A DNA stretch of 6,532 nt, taken from NCBI GenBank assembly GCA_019348335.1, contig JAHWJR010000105.1:1-6532 (forward strand), in the 5' to 3' direction. A program made the position numbers and the translations under genes. The DNA comes from Actinomycetota bacterium. Lineage in GTDB: Bacteria > Actinomycetota > Acidimicrobiia > Acidimicrobiales > CADCSY01. The notes beneath the pieces are model-generated. The model was not told the DNA's origin. It searched no databases and was given only the letters and a program-made list of their open reading frames with translations. How positions within the stretch are numbered: position 1 is the stretch's first letter; each line of letters begins with the position of its first letter. Shown here piece after piece: positions 1-5,448 of the stretch.

Positions 1-690
1 CTGCCCGAGGCGCCGCTGCGCATCGAGTGCTACGACATGAGCCACATCCAGGGCACCGACTACGTGGGCTCCATGGTGGTCATGGAGGACGGCCTGCCCA
101 AGAAGAGCGACTACCGGCGGTTCAAGGTGCGCGACGTGCCCGGCAACGACGACTTCGCCGCCATGCGGGAGGTGCTCACCCGGCGCCTGACCGCCTACCT
201 CCGCGAGCGCTCCCAGCCGGCGCCCGAGCGCGAGGGGCGCTTCTCCTACCCGCCGCAGCTGCTGGTGGTCGACGGGGGCAAGGGCCAGCTCGCCGTGGCG
301 CGCGAGGTGGTGGAGGAGCTCGGCCTCGACGACGAGATCCCCGTGGCCGCCCTGGCCAAGCGGTTCGAGGAGGTCTACGTGCCCGGCTCTGCCGACCCCG
401 TCTGCCTCCCCAGGGGTACCGAGGCGCTCTACCTGCTCCAACGACTGCGCGACGAGGCCCATCGCTTCGCCGTCGGCTACCACCGCCTCCTGCGGGAGAA
501 GCGCATGACCACCAGCGTGCTCGACGGCATCCCCGGGCTCGGGCCGGTGCGCCAGAAGCGGTTGCGGGCCGAGCTGGGTGGGGTGGCCGCGGTCAAGCGG
601 GCATCACTCGACGAGCTCCAGGCGTTGCCCTGGCTGCCCGACCGGGTGGCCCAGGCGGTGTGGGACAAGATCCACACCCCGGGCGGCTGA
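1..690 (+). CDS. uvrC: UvrC, excinuclease ABC subunit C (3' part; 5' end outside window)
   Basis: UvrC is the nuclease of UvrABC nucleotide excision repair and cuts the damaged strand on both sides of the lesion. The window holds the last 229 residues of a protein usually about 600-650 long; the reading frame is open from base 1. Visible is the RNase H-like nuclease domain: CYDMSH (Asp12), NDDFAAM (Asp51), VVDGGKGQL (Asp91) and RDEAH (His154). These align with E. coli catalytic residues Asp399, Asp438, Asp466 and the active-site His; the 39-residue Asp12-Asp51 spacing matches E. coli exactly. A helix-hairpin-helix DNA-binding region follows at about residues 172-226 (GIPGLGPVRQKRL, then a second, more degenerate hairpin). 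The N-terminal GIY-YIG nuclease and the UVR (UvrB-binding) motif lie upstream and cannot be seen. The stop is TGA at 688-690, four bases before the next gene's start. No inactivating change is seen. Confidence 0.97.
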   Translation: MPEAPLRIECYDMSHIQGTDYVGSMVVMEDGLPKKSDYRRFKVRDVPGNDDFAAMREVLTRRLTAYLRERSQPAPEREGRFSYPPQLLVVDGGKGQLAVAREVVEELGLDDEIPVAALAKRFEEVYVPGSADPVCLPRGTEALYLLQRLRDEAHRFAVGYHRLLREKRMTTSVLDGIPGLGPVRQKRLRAELGGVAAVKRASLDELQALPWLPDRVAQAVWDKIHTPGG

Positions 691-694
691 GCGG

Positions 695-1450
695 GTGGGC
701 CCGACGAGCGACGGCGACCTCTGGGAGGCATCCGCCGGCTGGTGGCAGGACGGCTTCACCGAAGGAGCCGACCCCGAGTACGTCGAGCAGATCCTTCCCC
801 TGGCGGCGCGCTACCTGGCCGGCGCCACCGAGGTGGTCGACGTCGGCACCGGTGAGGGGCAGGTGGCCCGGCTGGCGGCGGCGGCCGGCGCCCGCCGGGT
901 GGTGGGTGTCGACCCCACCGTGGCCCAGCTCGACGTCGCCCGCTCGCGCGGGGGCGGTCCCGGCTACGTGCGGGCCGACGCCGCCCGGCTCCCGCTGGCC
1001 CCCGCCTCGTTCGACGCCGCCGTGGCCTGCCTGGTGTTCGAGCACGTGACCGAGGCCGACGCCGCCATCGCCGAGATCAGCCGGGTGCTGCGGCCGGGCG
1101 GGCGGTTCCTGCTGTTCCTCAACCACCCCCTGCTCCAGGCTCCCGGCAGCGGCTGGATCGACGACCACGTCCTCGACCCGCCCGAGCAGTACTGGCGGGT
1201 GGGCGCCTACCTGGTCGAGGACTCCAGCGTCGAGGAGGTGGAGAAGGGCGTGTTCATCCCCTTCATCCACCGTCCTCTGTCCCGCTACGTCAACGCCATG
1301 GCCGCGGCCGGGCTGGTCATCCGCAGGATGGAGGAGCCCGCGGCGCCGGCGGGTTTCCTCGCCCGGGCCCCTGAGTACCCGGCAGCGGCCACCATCCCGC
1401 GGCTGCTGTTCCTCCTCGCCGAGAAGGAGGCGGTCGCGGGCGATCGGTAG
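695..1450 (+). CDS. Class I SAM-dependent methyltransferase, substrate unknown
   Basis: A 251-residue protein of the Methyltransf_11/UbiE-like fold. The first half is the SAM-binding domain: motif I VVDVGTGEG (about residues 47-55), an acidic end of beta-2 (GVDPT, Asp73) that would hold the ribose, a RADAARLPL motif (Asp95), SFDAAV, then the post-motif LRPGG (132-136). The second half (EQYWRVGAYL, IPFIHRPLSRYVNAMAAAGL, MEEP) resembles the C-terminal half of small-molecule methyltransferases, but nothing identifies the substrate. The GTG at 695 is my chosen start: it lies just after the uvrC stop and leaves a normal-length lead into the fold. It has no clear ribosome binding site, so coupling to uvrC translation is likely. 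The frame stays open upstream to an ATG at 578, but that part would be read inside uvrC and looks non-native. No signal peptide or membrane segment is seen, so it is probably cytoplasmic. Confidence 0.85.
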   Translation: MGPTSDGDLWEASAGWWQDGFTEGADPEYVEQILPLAARYLAGATEVVDVGTGEGQVARLAAAAGARRVVGVDPTVAQLDVARSRGGGPGYVRADAARLPLAPASFDAAVACLVFEHVTEADAAIAEISRVLRPGGRFLLFLNHPLLQAPGSGWIDDHVLDPPEQYWRVGAYLVEDSSVEEVEKGVFIPFIHRPLSRYVNAMAAAGLVIRRMEEPAAPAGFLARAPEYPAAATIPRLLFLLAEKEAVAGDR

Positions 1451-1459
1451 CCTGGGACC
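1446..1459 (+). promoter_or_regulatory. Putative -10 promoter region upstream of rapZ
   Basis: TAGCCT at 1448-1453 fits the actinobacterial housekeeping -10 pattern TANNNT. Its first three bases are the methyltransferase stop codon. The T of the box is 13 bases before an ATG at 1461, the spacing typical of leaderless transcripts. No convincing -35 box is seen. The 14-base pattern GGTANNNTNNGACC recurs exactly upstream of gap. This is an inference from pattern only. Confidence 0.4.
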
Positions 1460-1460
1460 G

Positions 1461-1493
1461 ATGCGCGCTCCCCGCCGGCGACCCTCCCGATGA
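1461..1493 (+). CDS. Possible leaderless mini-ORF overlapping the rapZ start
   Basis: This ten-codon frame (MRAPRRRPSR) starts seven bases after the putative -10 box, where a leaderless message would begin. Its TGA stop (1491-1493) overlaps the rapZ ATG as ATGA. Five of its ten residues are arginine and two are proline. rapZ itself has no visible ribosome binding site, so this frame could bring ribosomes to the rapZ start by termination-reinitiation. It could equally be a chance ATG; nothing in the sequence proves that it is translated. No known family applies to a peptide this short. Confidence 0.25.
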   Translation: MRAPRRRPSR

Positions 1494-2341
1494 GCGAGTT
1501 CGTGGTCATCGCCGGGCTCTCCGGTGCGGGGCGCACGCAGGCGGCCAACGCCCTCGAGGACCTCGGGTGGTTCGTCATCGACAACCTGCCGCCCTCGCTG
1601 ATCGACAAGGTGGCCGAGCTGGCCCAGGCGCCCGGCAGCAGCATCGAGCGGGTCGCGCTGGTGATCGGCCCCCGGGCCGGGCTCGACGAGCTGACGACCA
1701 GCCTGGCCAGCCTGCGAGCCAGCAACGCCCGGGTGCGGGTGCTGTTCCTCGACGCCTCCGACAAGGTCCTGGTGCGGCGGTTCACCGACACCCGCCGGCG
1801 CCATCCCCTCGGTGAGGGCGAGGGCATCATCGAGACCATCGAGCGGGAGCGGGCCGGCCTCGAGCCGGTCAAGGCCGAGGCCGACGTGGTGGTCGACACC
1901 ACCGACCTCAACGTCCACCAGCTCCGCGACCGCATCATCGCCCTGTTCGGTTCCGAATCGCCGGGCGCCGGCATGCAGACCACGGTGCTGTCGTTCGGCT
2001 ACAAGCACGGCTTGCCGCTCGACGCCGACCTGGTGGTCGACTGCCGGTTCCTGCCCAACCCCCACTGGGTCGAGGACCTCCGGCCCCAGACCGGGGAGGA
2101 CCCCGAGGTGCGCGAGTACGTGATGCGCTTCCCGCAGACGACCGAGTTCCTCCGGCGCCTCGACGCCCTGCTCGACCTGCTCCTGCCCTCCTACGTGCAG
2201 GAGGGCAAGTCGTACCTCACCCTGGCGCTCGGCTGCACCGGCGGGCGGCACCGCTCGGTGGTGATCTCCGCGGAGGTGGCCAAGCTCCTTCGCCGACGTG
2301 GCTTCGAGGCCAACCTGGTCCACCGCGACGTCGGCCGTTGA
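1490..2341 (+). CDS. rapZ: RapZ/YvcJ-family nucleotide-binding protein
   Basis: A full-length 283-residue member of the RapZ (YvcJ, P-loop ATPase) family. The N-terminal kinase-like domain has a P-loop GLSGAGRT (residues 9-16), followed by ALEDLGWFVIDNLPPSL, then RRRHPL and DVVVDTTDL (near 132-140). The C-terminal domain has SFGYKHGLPLDADLVVDCRFLPNPHW (about 168-193; shown here only as a family landmark) and the hallmark GCTGGRHRSV (248-257). His192, Cys249, Thr250, His254 and Arg255 match residues conserved in E. coli RapZ. In E. coli, RapZ senses glucosamine-6-phosphate and delivers the sRNA GlmZ to RNase E; in Bacillus, YvcJ binds and hydrolyses nucleotides. The role in actinobacteria is less clear. 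Lys is replaced by Arg in the P-loop. The ATG at 1490 lacks a ribosome binding site. The stop overlaps the yvcK start, so the two are probably translationally coupled. Confidence 0.95.
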   Translation: MSEFVVIAGLSGAGRTQAANALEDLGWFVIDNLPPSLIDKVAELAQAPGSSIERVALVIGPRAGLDELTTSLASLRASNARVRVLFLDASDKVLVRRFTDTRRRHPLGEGEGIIETIERERAGLEPVKAEADVVVDTTDLNVHQLRDRIIALFGSESPGAGMQTTVLSFGYKHGLPLDADLVVDCRFLPNPHWVEDLRPQTGEDPEVREYVMRFPQTTEFLRRLDALLDLLLPSYVQEGKSYLTLALGCTGGRHRSVVISAEVAKLLRRRGFEANLVHRDVGR

Positions 2342-3237
2342 GCGACGACCGCCGCGCCGGGGCCGCCCGTGTCGTGGCCCTGGGCGGAGGCCACGGGCTG
2401 GCCGCCACCCTGGCGGCGGCGCGGCGCTACGCCGGCACGGTCACCGCGGTGGTCTCGGTGGCCGACGACGGGGGCTCCAGTGGGCGGTTGCGCCAGGCGC
2501 TGGGGATCCCCGCGCCCGGCGACCTGCGCCGCTGCCTGGTCGCCCTGGGCGATCCCCGGTCGGCGTGGACCGGCTACTTCGAGCACCGCTTCTCCGGTGG
2601 CGAGCTCGAGGGCCACGCCGTGGGCAACGTGGTCATCGCCGGCCTGGCCAGCGCCACCGGTGACTTCGCCGCCGCCCTCCACGAGGCCGGCCGGCTGGTG
2701 GGTTGCGTGGGCCGGGTGCTGCCCGCCACCACCGTCCCGGTCGTGCTCACCGCCGACGCCGACGGTCGGGAGGTCGAGGGTCAGGTCAACGTGTCGACCG
2801 CCGGGAGCATCTCGGCGGTGTCCCTGGTGCCACCAGATGTGCCCGCTCCCGACGCCGCCCTGAAGGCCATCGCCACCGCCGACCAGGTCGTGCTCGGGCC
2901 GGGGTCGTTGTTCACCAGCGTGCTGGCCGCGGCCATCGTCCCCGGCATCCGCGCCGCCCTCGCCGCCACCACCGCCACCAAGGTCTACGTGTGCAACCTG
3001 AGGCCGCAGCTGCCGGAGACCGAGGGGTTCGACGTCGCCGCCCACGTGCGCGCCCTGGAGGCCCACGGCGTGCAGCCCGACGTGGTGCTGTGCCAGCCCG
3101 GCGCGTTGCCGCTCGGCCGGCCGGCGGTTCCCGTGGTCGAGCGGGAGGTGGCCGGCGACTCCGGGCTCGGCCACGATCCCGTTCGGTTGGCGGCGGCGCT
3201 GTCGGATCTGCTCGGATGGGGTGGCCGGGCAGGGTGA
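2338..3237 (+). CDS. yvcK: YvcK/CofD-like protein (gluconeogenesis factor family)
   Basis: A 299-residue protein, close to the usual 310-330. Family signatures run in order: VVALGGGHGLAATL (residues 12-25), VSVADDGGSSGRLR (39-52), GDLRRCLVALGD (61-72), EGHAVGNVVIAG (91-102), then NVSTAGSISAVSL, ADQVVLGPGSLFTSVL (181-196), VYVCNLRPQLPETEGF (217-231) and a degenerate tail. The fold is related to CofD (2-phospho-L-lactate transferase). YvcK proteins of Bacillus and the mycobacterial homologue CuvA are needed for growth on gluconeogenic carbon and for cell-wall synthesis, and Bacillus YvcK binds UDP-GlcNAc. The start is TTG at 2338, sharing TTGA with the rapZ stop; there is no ribosome binding site, so coupling to rapZ is likely. 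In most actinobacteria and firmicutes whiA follows directly, but here gap does. Confidence 0.93.
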   Translation: MSDDRRAGAARVVALGGGHGLAATLAAARRYAGTVTAVVSVADDGGSSGRLRQALGIPAPGDLRRCLVALGDPRSAWTGYFEHRFSGGELEGHAVGNVVIAGLASATGDFAAALHEAGRLVGCVGRVLPATTVPVVLTADADGREVEGQVNVSTAGSISAVSLVPPDVPAPDAALKAIATADQVVLGPGSLFTSVLAAAIVPGIRAALAATTATKVYVCNLRPQLPETEGFDVAAHVRALEAHGVQPDVVLCQPGALPLGRPAVPVVEREVAGDSGLGHDPVRLAAALSDLLGWGGRAG

Positions 3238-3248
3238 GGCGGCGAACA

Positions 3249-3262
3249 GGTACGGTCAGACC
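3249..3262 (+). promoter_or_regulatory. Putative -10 promoter region of gap-pgk-tpiA
   Basis: TACGGT at 3251-3256 matches TANNNT, and the surrounding GGTANNNTNNGACC pattern is identical in form to that upstream of rapZ. It lies in the 73-base gap between yvcK and gap and would give an untranslated leader of about 45-50 bases. No good -35 box is seen. A separate promoter is expected for strongly expressed glycolytic genes, but this call is inference from pattern and position. Confidence 0.45.
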
Positions 3263-3267
3263 ACACG

Positions 3268-3292
3268 ACGCGGGCGCTGCGGCGTCCGCCCG
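3268..3292 (+). other. Possible alternative hairpins in the gap leader
   Basis: Two overlapping inverted repeats exclude each other: GACGC at 3268-3272 with GCGTC at 3282-3286, and CGGGCG at 3271-3276 with CGCCCG at 3287-3292. Both are short with 9-10-base loops, and such repeats arise often by chance in GC-rich DNA. If real they would lie in the leader between the putative start point and the gap ribosome binding site. Confidence 0.15.
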
Positions 3293-3300
3293 GAGCAAGC

Positions 3301-3306
3301 GAGGGG
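3301..3306 (+). promoter_or_regulatory. Ribosome binding site of gap
   Basis: The purine run GAGGGG ends four bases before the ATG at 3311. It decides the gap start in favour of 3311 over an in-frame ATG at 3221 inside yvcK, and it fits the standard N-terminus of the family (MTIRVGINGFGRIGR). Confidence 0.7.
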
Positions 3307-3310
3307 ACAT

Positions 3311-4321
3311 ATGACCATACGGGTGGGTATCAACGGCTTCGGCCGCATCGGCCGCAACTTCTTCCGGGCGGCTCTGGCATCGGGCGCCGACCTCGAGGTG
3401 GTGGGTGTCAACGACCTGGTCCCGCCCGAGACCAATGCTCATTTGTTGAAGTACGACTCCACCCACGGCCGCATCGGGACCGAGGTCAAGACCACCAGCG
3501 ACGGCATCAGCGTGGGCGGCAAGTCGTTCAAGGTCTTCTCCGAGCGCGACCCGAAGGCCCTGCCGTGGGGCGACCTCGGCGTCGACGTGGTGGTCGAGTC
3601 GACCGGCATCTTCACCGACGGCGAGTCGGCGGGAGCGCACATCGACGGCGGCGCCCCCCGGGTGATCATCTCCGCCCCCGCCAGCAACGTCGACGGCACG
3701 TTCTGCGTCGGCGTCAACGACGACACCTTCGACCCCGACACCCACAAGGTCGTGTCGAACGCCTCGTGCACCACCAACTGCTTCGTGCCCATGGTGAAGG
3801 TGCTCGACGACGCCTTCGGCGTCGAGCGGGGCCTGATGACCACGGTCCACGCCTACACCAACGACCAGAACCTGCTCGACCTGGCCCACAAGGACCTGCG
3901 CCGGGCCCGGGCCTCCGCGGCCAACGTGGTCCCCAGCTCCACCGGCGCCGCCCGGGCCACGAGCCTGGTCCTCGAGGCCATGAAGGGCAAGCTCGACGGC
4001 ACCGCCCTGCGGGTCCCCGTGCAGTGCGGCTCCATCACCGACTTCACCGCCGTCCTGGCCAACGAGGCCAGCGTCGACGACGTCAACGAGGCCTTCCGCG
4101 CCGCCGCCTCCGACGGCCCCCTCTCCAAGGTGCTGGTCTACACCGAGGACCCGATCGTCTCCTCCGACATCGTGGGCTCGCCGGCGTCGTGCACCTTCGA
4201 CTCCGAGCTGACCATGACCATGGGCAACCTGGCCAAGGTCCAGGGCTGGTACGACAACGAGTGGGGCTACTCGAACCGCTTGGTCGACCTCGCCCTCATC
4301 GTCGGCGCTGCCAACCAGTAG
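3311..4321 (+). CDS. gap: Glyceraldehyde-3-phosphate dehydrogenase, type I
   Basis: The enzyme converts glyceraldehyde-3-phosphate, phosphate and NAD+ to 1,3-bisphosphoglycerate in the cytoplasm. The protein has 336 residues, the normal length. The Rossmann domain begins INGFGRIGRNFFRA; VNDL with Asp35 after beta-2 indicates NAD rather than NADP preference. Also visible are HLLKYDSTHG, ESTGIF and SAPASNVDGTF. The active-site motif SNASCTTN carries the catalytic Cys153, with His180 in TTVHAYTNDQ. Phosphate-site residues are Thr211 (SSTGAA) and Arg234 (LRVPV), and WYDNEWGYSNRL lies near the end. The S-loop stretch reads VQCGSITDF, with an extra Cys239 where many bacterial homologues have a PxGS-type sequence. 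The gene has its own ribosome binding site and putative promoter and is followed eight bases later by pgk. The DNA around 3430-3450 is locally less GC-rich, but the protein there is canonical. Confidence 0.98.
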   Translation: MTIRVGINGFGRIGRNFFRAALASGADLEVVGVNDLVPPETNAHLLKYDSTHGRIGTEVKTTSDGISVGGKSFKVFSERDPKALPWGDLGVDVVVESTGIFTDGESAGAHIDGGAPRVIISAPASNVDGTFCVGVNDDTFDPDTHKVVSNASCTTNCFVPMVKVLDDAFGVERGLMTTVHAYTNDQNLLDLAHKDLRRARASAANVVPSSTGAARATSLVLEAMKGKLDGTALRVPVQCGSITDFTAVLANEASVDDVNEAFRAAASDGPLSKVLVYTEDPIVSSDIVGSPASCTFDSELTMTMGNLAKVQGWYDNEWGYSNRLVDLALIVGAANQ

Positions 4322-4339
4322 GCGCCCCCGTGCGCCTAC
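4318..4339 (+). other. Perfect hairpin spanning the gap stop and pgk start
   Basis: GTAGGCGC at 4318-4325 is perfectly complementary to GCGCCTAC at 4332-4339, with a six-base loop (CCCCGT). The 5' arm contains the gap TAG stop; the loop and first base of the 3' arm contain the pgk GTG start. No T-run follows, so it is not a standard intrinsic terminator. It could hinder pgk initiation unless ribosomes finishing gap melt it, or it could mark an mRNA processing or stability site. The repeat is seen directly; the function is inferred. Confidence 0.45.
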
Positions 4340-5448
4340 CGCAACTGGAGGACCTGCCCGACCTGAAAGGCAAGCGGGTCCTGGTGAGGGCCGACTTCAA
4401 CGTCCCGGTGGCCGATGGCGACATCACCGACGACATGCGCATCCGCTACGCCCTGCCCACGCTGCACTGGCTCCAGGAGGCGGGAGCCCAGGTCACCGCC
4501 TGCAGCCACCTCGGCCGGCCCAAGGGCGAGCCCGATCCGGAGTTCTCCATGGACCCGGTGCGGGCCCGTCTGGCCGAGCTGGCTCCGGGCGTGGAGCTGA
4601 TGGAGAACCTCCGGTTCGACCCGGGGGAGACCGACGACGACCCGGCGTTCGTCGAGCGCCTGGTCGAGGGCCAGGACGCCTACGTCCTCGACGCCTTCGG
4701 CGCCGCCCACCGGGCCCACGCCTCCATCGTCGGCCCGCCGCGGACCCTGCCCAGCGCCGCCGGCCGCCTGCTGGCGCGCGAGGTCGAGGTGCTGTCCGCG
4801 TTGCGGGAGGCGCCCGAGCGGCCCTTTGTCGCCGTTCTGGGTGGCGCCAAGGTGAGCGACAAGCTGGGGGTGATCGAGGCCCTGCTCGACGTCGTCGACT
4901 CGCTGATCGTCGGTGGGGGGATGTGCTTCACCTTCCTCGCCGCCCAGGGCCGCACCACCGGTGATTCGCTCCTGGAGGCCGACCAGGTCGACGCCTGCCG
5001 GGCGTTGCTCGAACGTGCCGGCGACCGCATCCGCCTGCCCTCCGACATCGTGGTCCTCGGGCCCGACGACGACGAGGTGCGCCAGGGCGGGCTCGACGTC
5101 GAGGACGGGTGGAAGGGCCTCGACATCGGACCGGGGAGCGCCGCCGAGTTCGCCGACGTGGTGCACGGGGCGGCCACGGTGCTGTGGAACGGGCCCATGG
5201 GGCTGTTCGAGGACGAGCGGTTCGCCGCCGGGACCCGGGCGGTGGCCGAGGCGGTGGCCGAGGCTCCCGGGTTCACCGTGGTCGGCGGAGGCGACAGCGC
5301 CGCCGCCATGGCGTCGTTCGGCCTGGCCGACGCCGTCGACCACCTCTCGACCGGGGGTGGGGCCTCGCTGAAGCTGCTCGAGGAAGGCGACCTTCCCGGC
5401 CTGCGAGCACTTCGGGAAGCAGCGGAACGGACGACGGGAGGGTCATGA
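4330..5448 (+). CDS. pgk: Phosphoglycerate kinase (short form)
   Basis: The enzyme transfers phosphate from 1,3-bisphosphoglycerate to ADP, giving ATP and 3-phosphoglycerate. The N-domain substrate site is visible: RADFNVP (Arg20, Asp22, Asn24), SHLGRPKG (59-66), ENLRF (Arg95) and DAFGAAHRAHAS (121-132). The C-domain nucleotide site has GGAKVSDKLGVI (171-182), GGGMCFTFL, DIGP, WNGPMGLFE (286-294), VVGGGDSAAAM (317-327) and HLSTGGGASLKLLE. At 372 residues it is about 20-25 shorter than most bacterial homologues. The missing piece is in the N-domain between PVRARLAEL and GVELMENLRF, where others have an additional strand-helix segment. The frame is uninterrupted there and all catalytic motifs are kept, so this looks like a lineage variant. 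The start is GTG at 4330, eight bases after the gap stop, with no ribosome binding site, suggesting coupling. Its stop overlaps the tpiA start. Confidence 0.97.
   Translation: MRLPQLEDLPDLKGKRVLVRADFNVPVADGDITDDMRIRYALPTLHWLQEAGAQVTACSHLGRPKGEPDPEFSMDPVRARLAELAPGVELMENLRFDPGETDDDPAFVERLVEGQDAYVLDAFGAAHRAHASIVGPPRTLPSAAGRLLAREVEVLSALREAPERPFVAVLGGAKVSDKLGVIEALLDVVDSLIVGGGMCFTFLAAQGRTTGDSLLEADQVDACRALLERAGDRIRLPSDIVVLGPDDDEVRQGGLDVEDGWKGLDIGPGSAAEFADVVHGAATVLWNGPMGLFEDERFAAGTRAVAEAVAEAPGFTVVGGGDSAAAMASFGLADAVDHLSTGGGASLKLLEEGDLPGLRALREAAERTTGGS
5436..5442 (+). promoter_or_regulatory. Ribosome binding site of tpiA within the pgk 3' end
   Basis: GGGAGGG lies inside the last pgk codons and ends two bases before the tpiA ATG at 5445. 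The spacing is short, but together with the ATGA stop-start overlap it supports the chosen tpiA start and coupled translation. Confidence 0.6.

Noticed and set aside
578..694. An upstream ATG at 578 for the methyltransferase
   Set aside because: The extra 39 residues are read from inside the uvrC helix-hairpin-helix coding region and are Arg/Ser/Gly/Pro-rich out-of-frame sequence; GTG at 695 gives a sensible N-terminus.
593..2323. A 576-codon open frame on the minus strand opposite the methyltransferase and rapZ
   Set aside because: Its translation is low-complexity (Gly, Arg, Pro, His, Val-rich) with no recognisable domain, and it lies opposite two well-supported genes. In DNA this GC-rich, stop codons are scarce in antisense frames.
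2821..2840. Short inverted repeat CTGGTG-C-CACCAG inside yvcK
   Set aside because: The one-base loop is too small for a simple hairpin and the sequence is explained by coding for conserved YvcK residues.
3221..3310. An upstream in-frame ATG at 3221 that would lengthen Gap by 30 residues
   Set aside because: It would overlap yvcK and the putative promoter; the added residues match nothing in the family, while the ATG at 3311 has a ribosome binding site and gives the canonical N-terminus.
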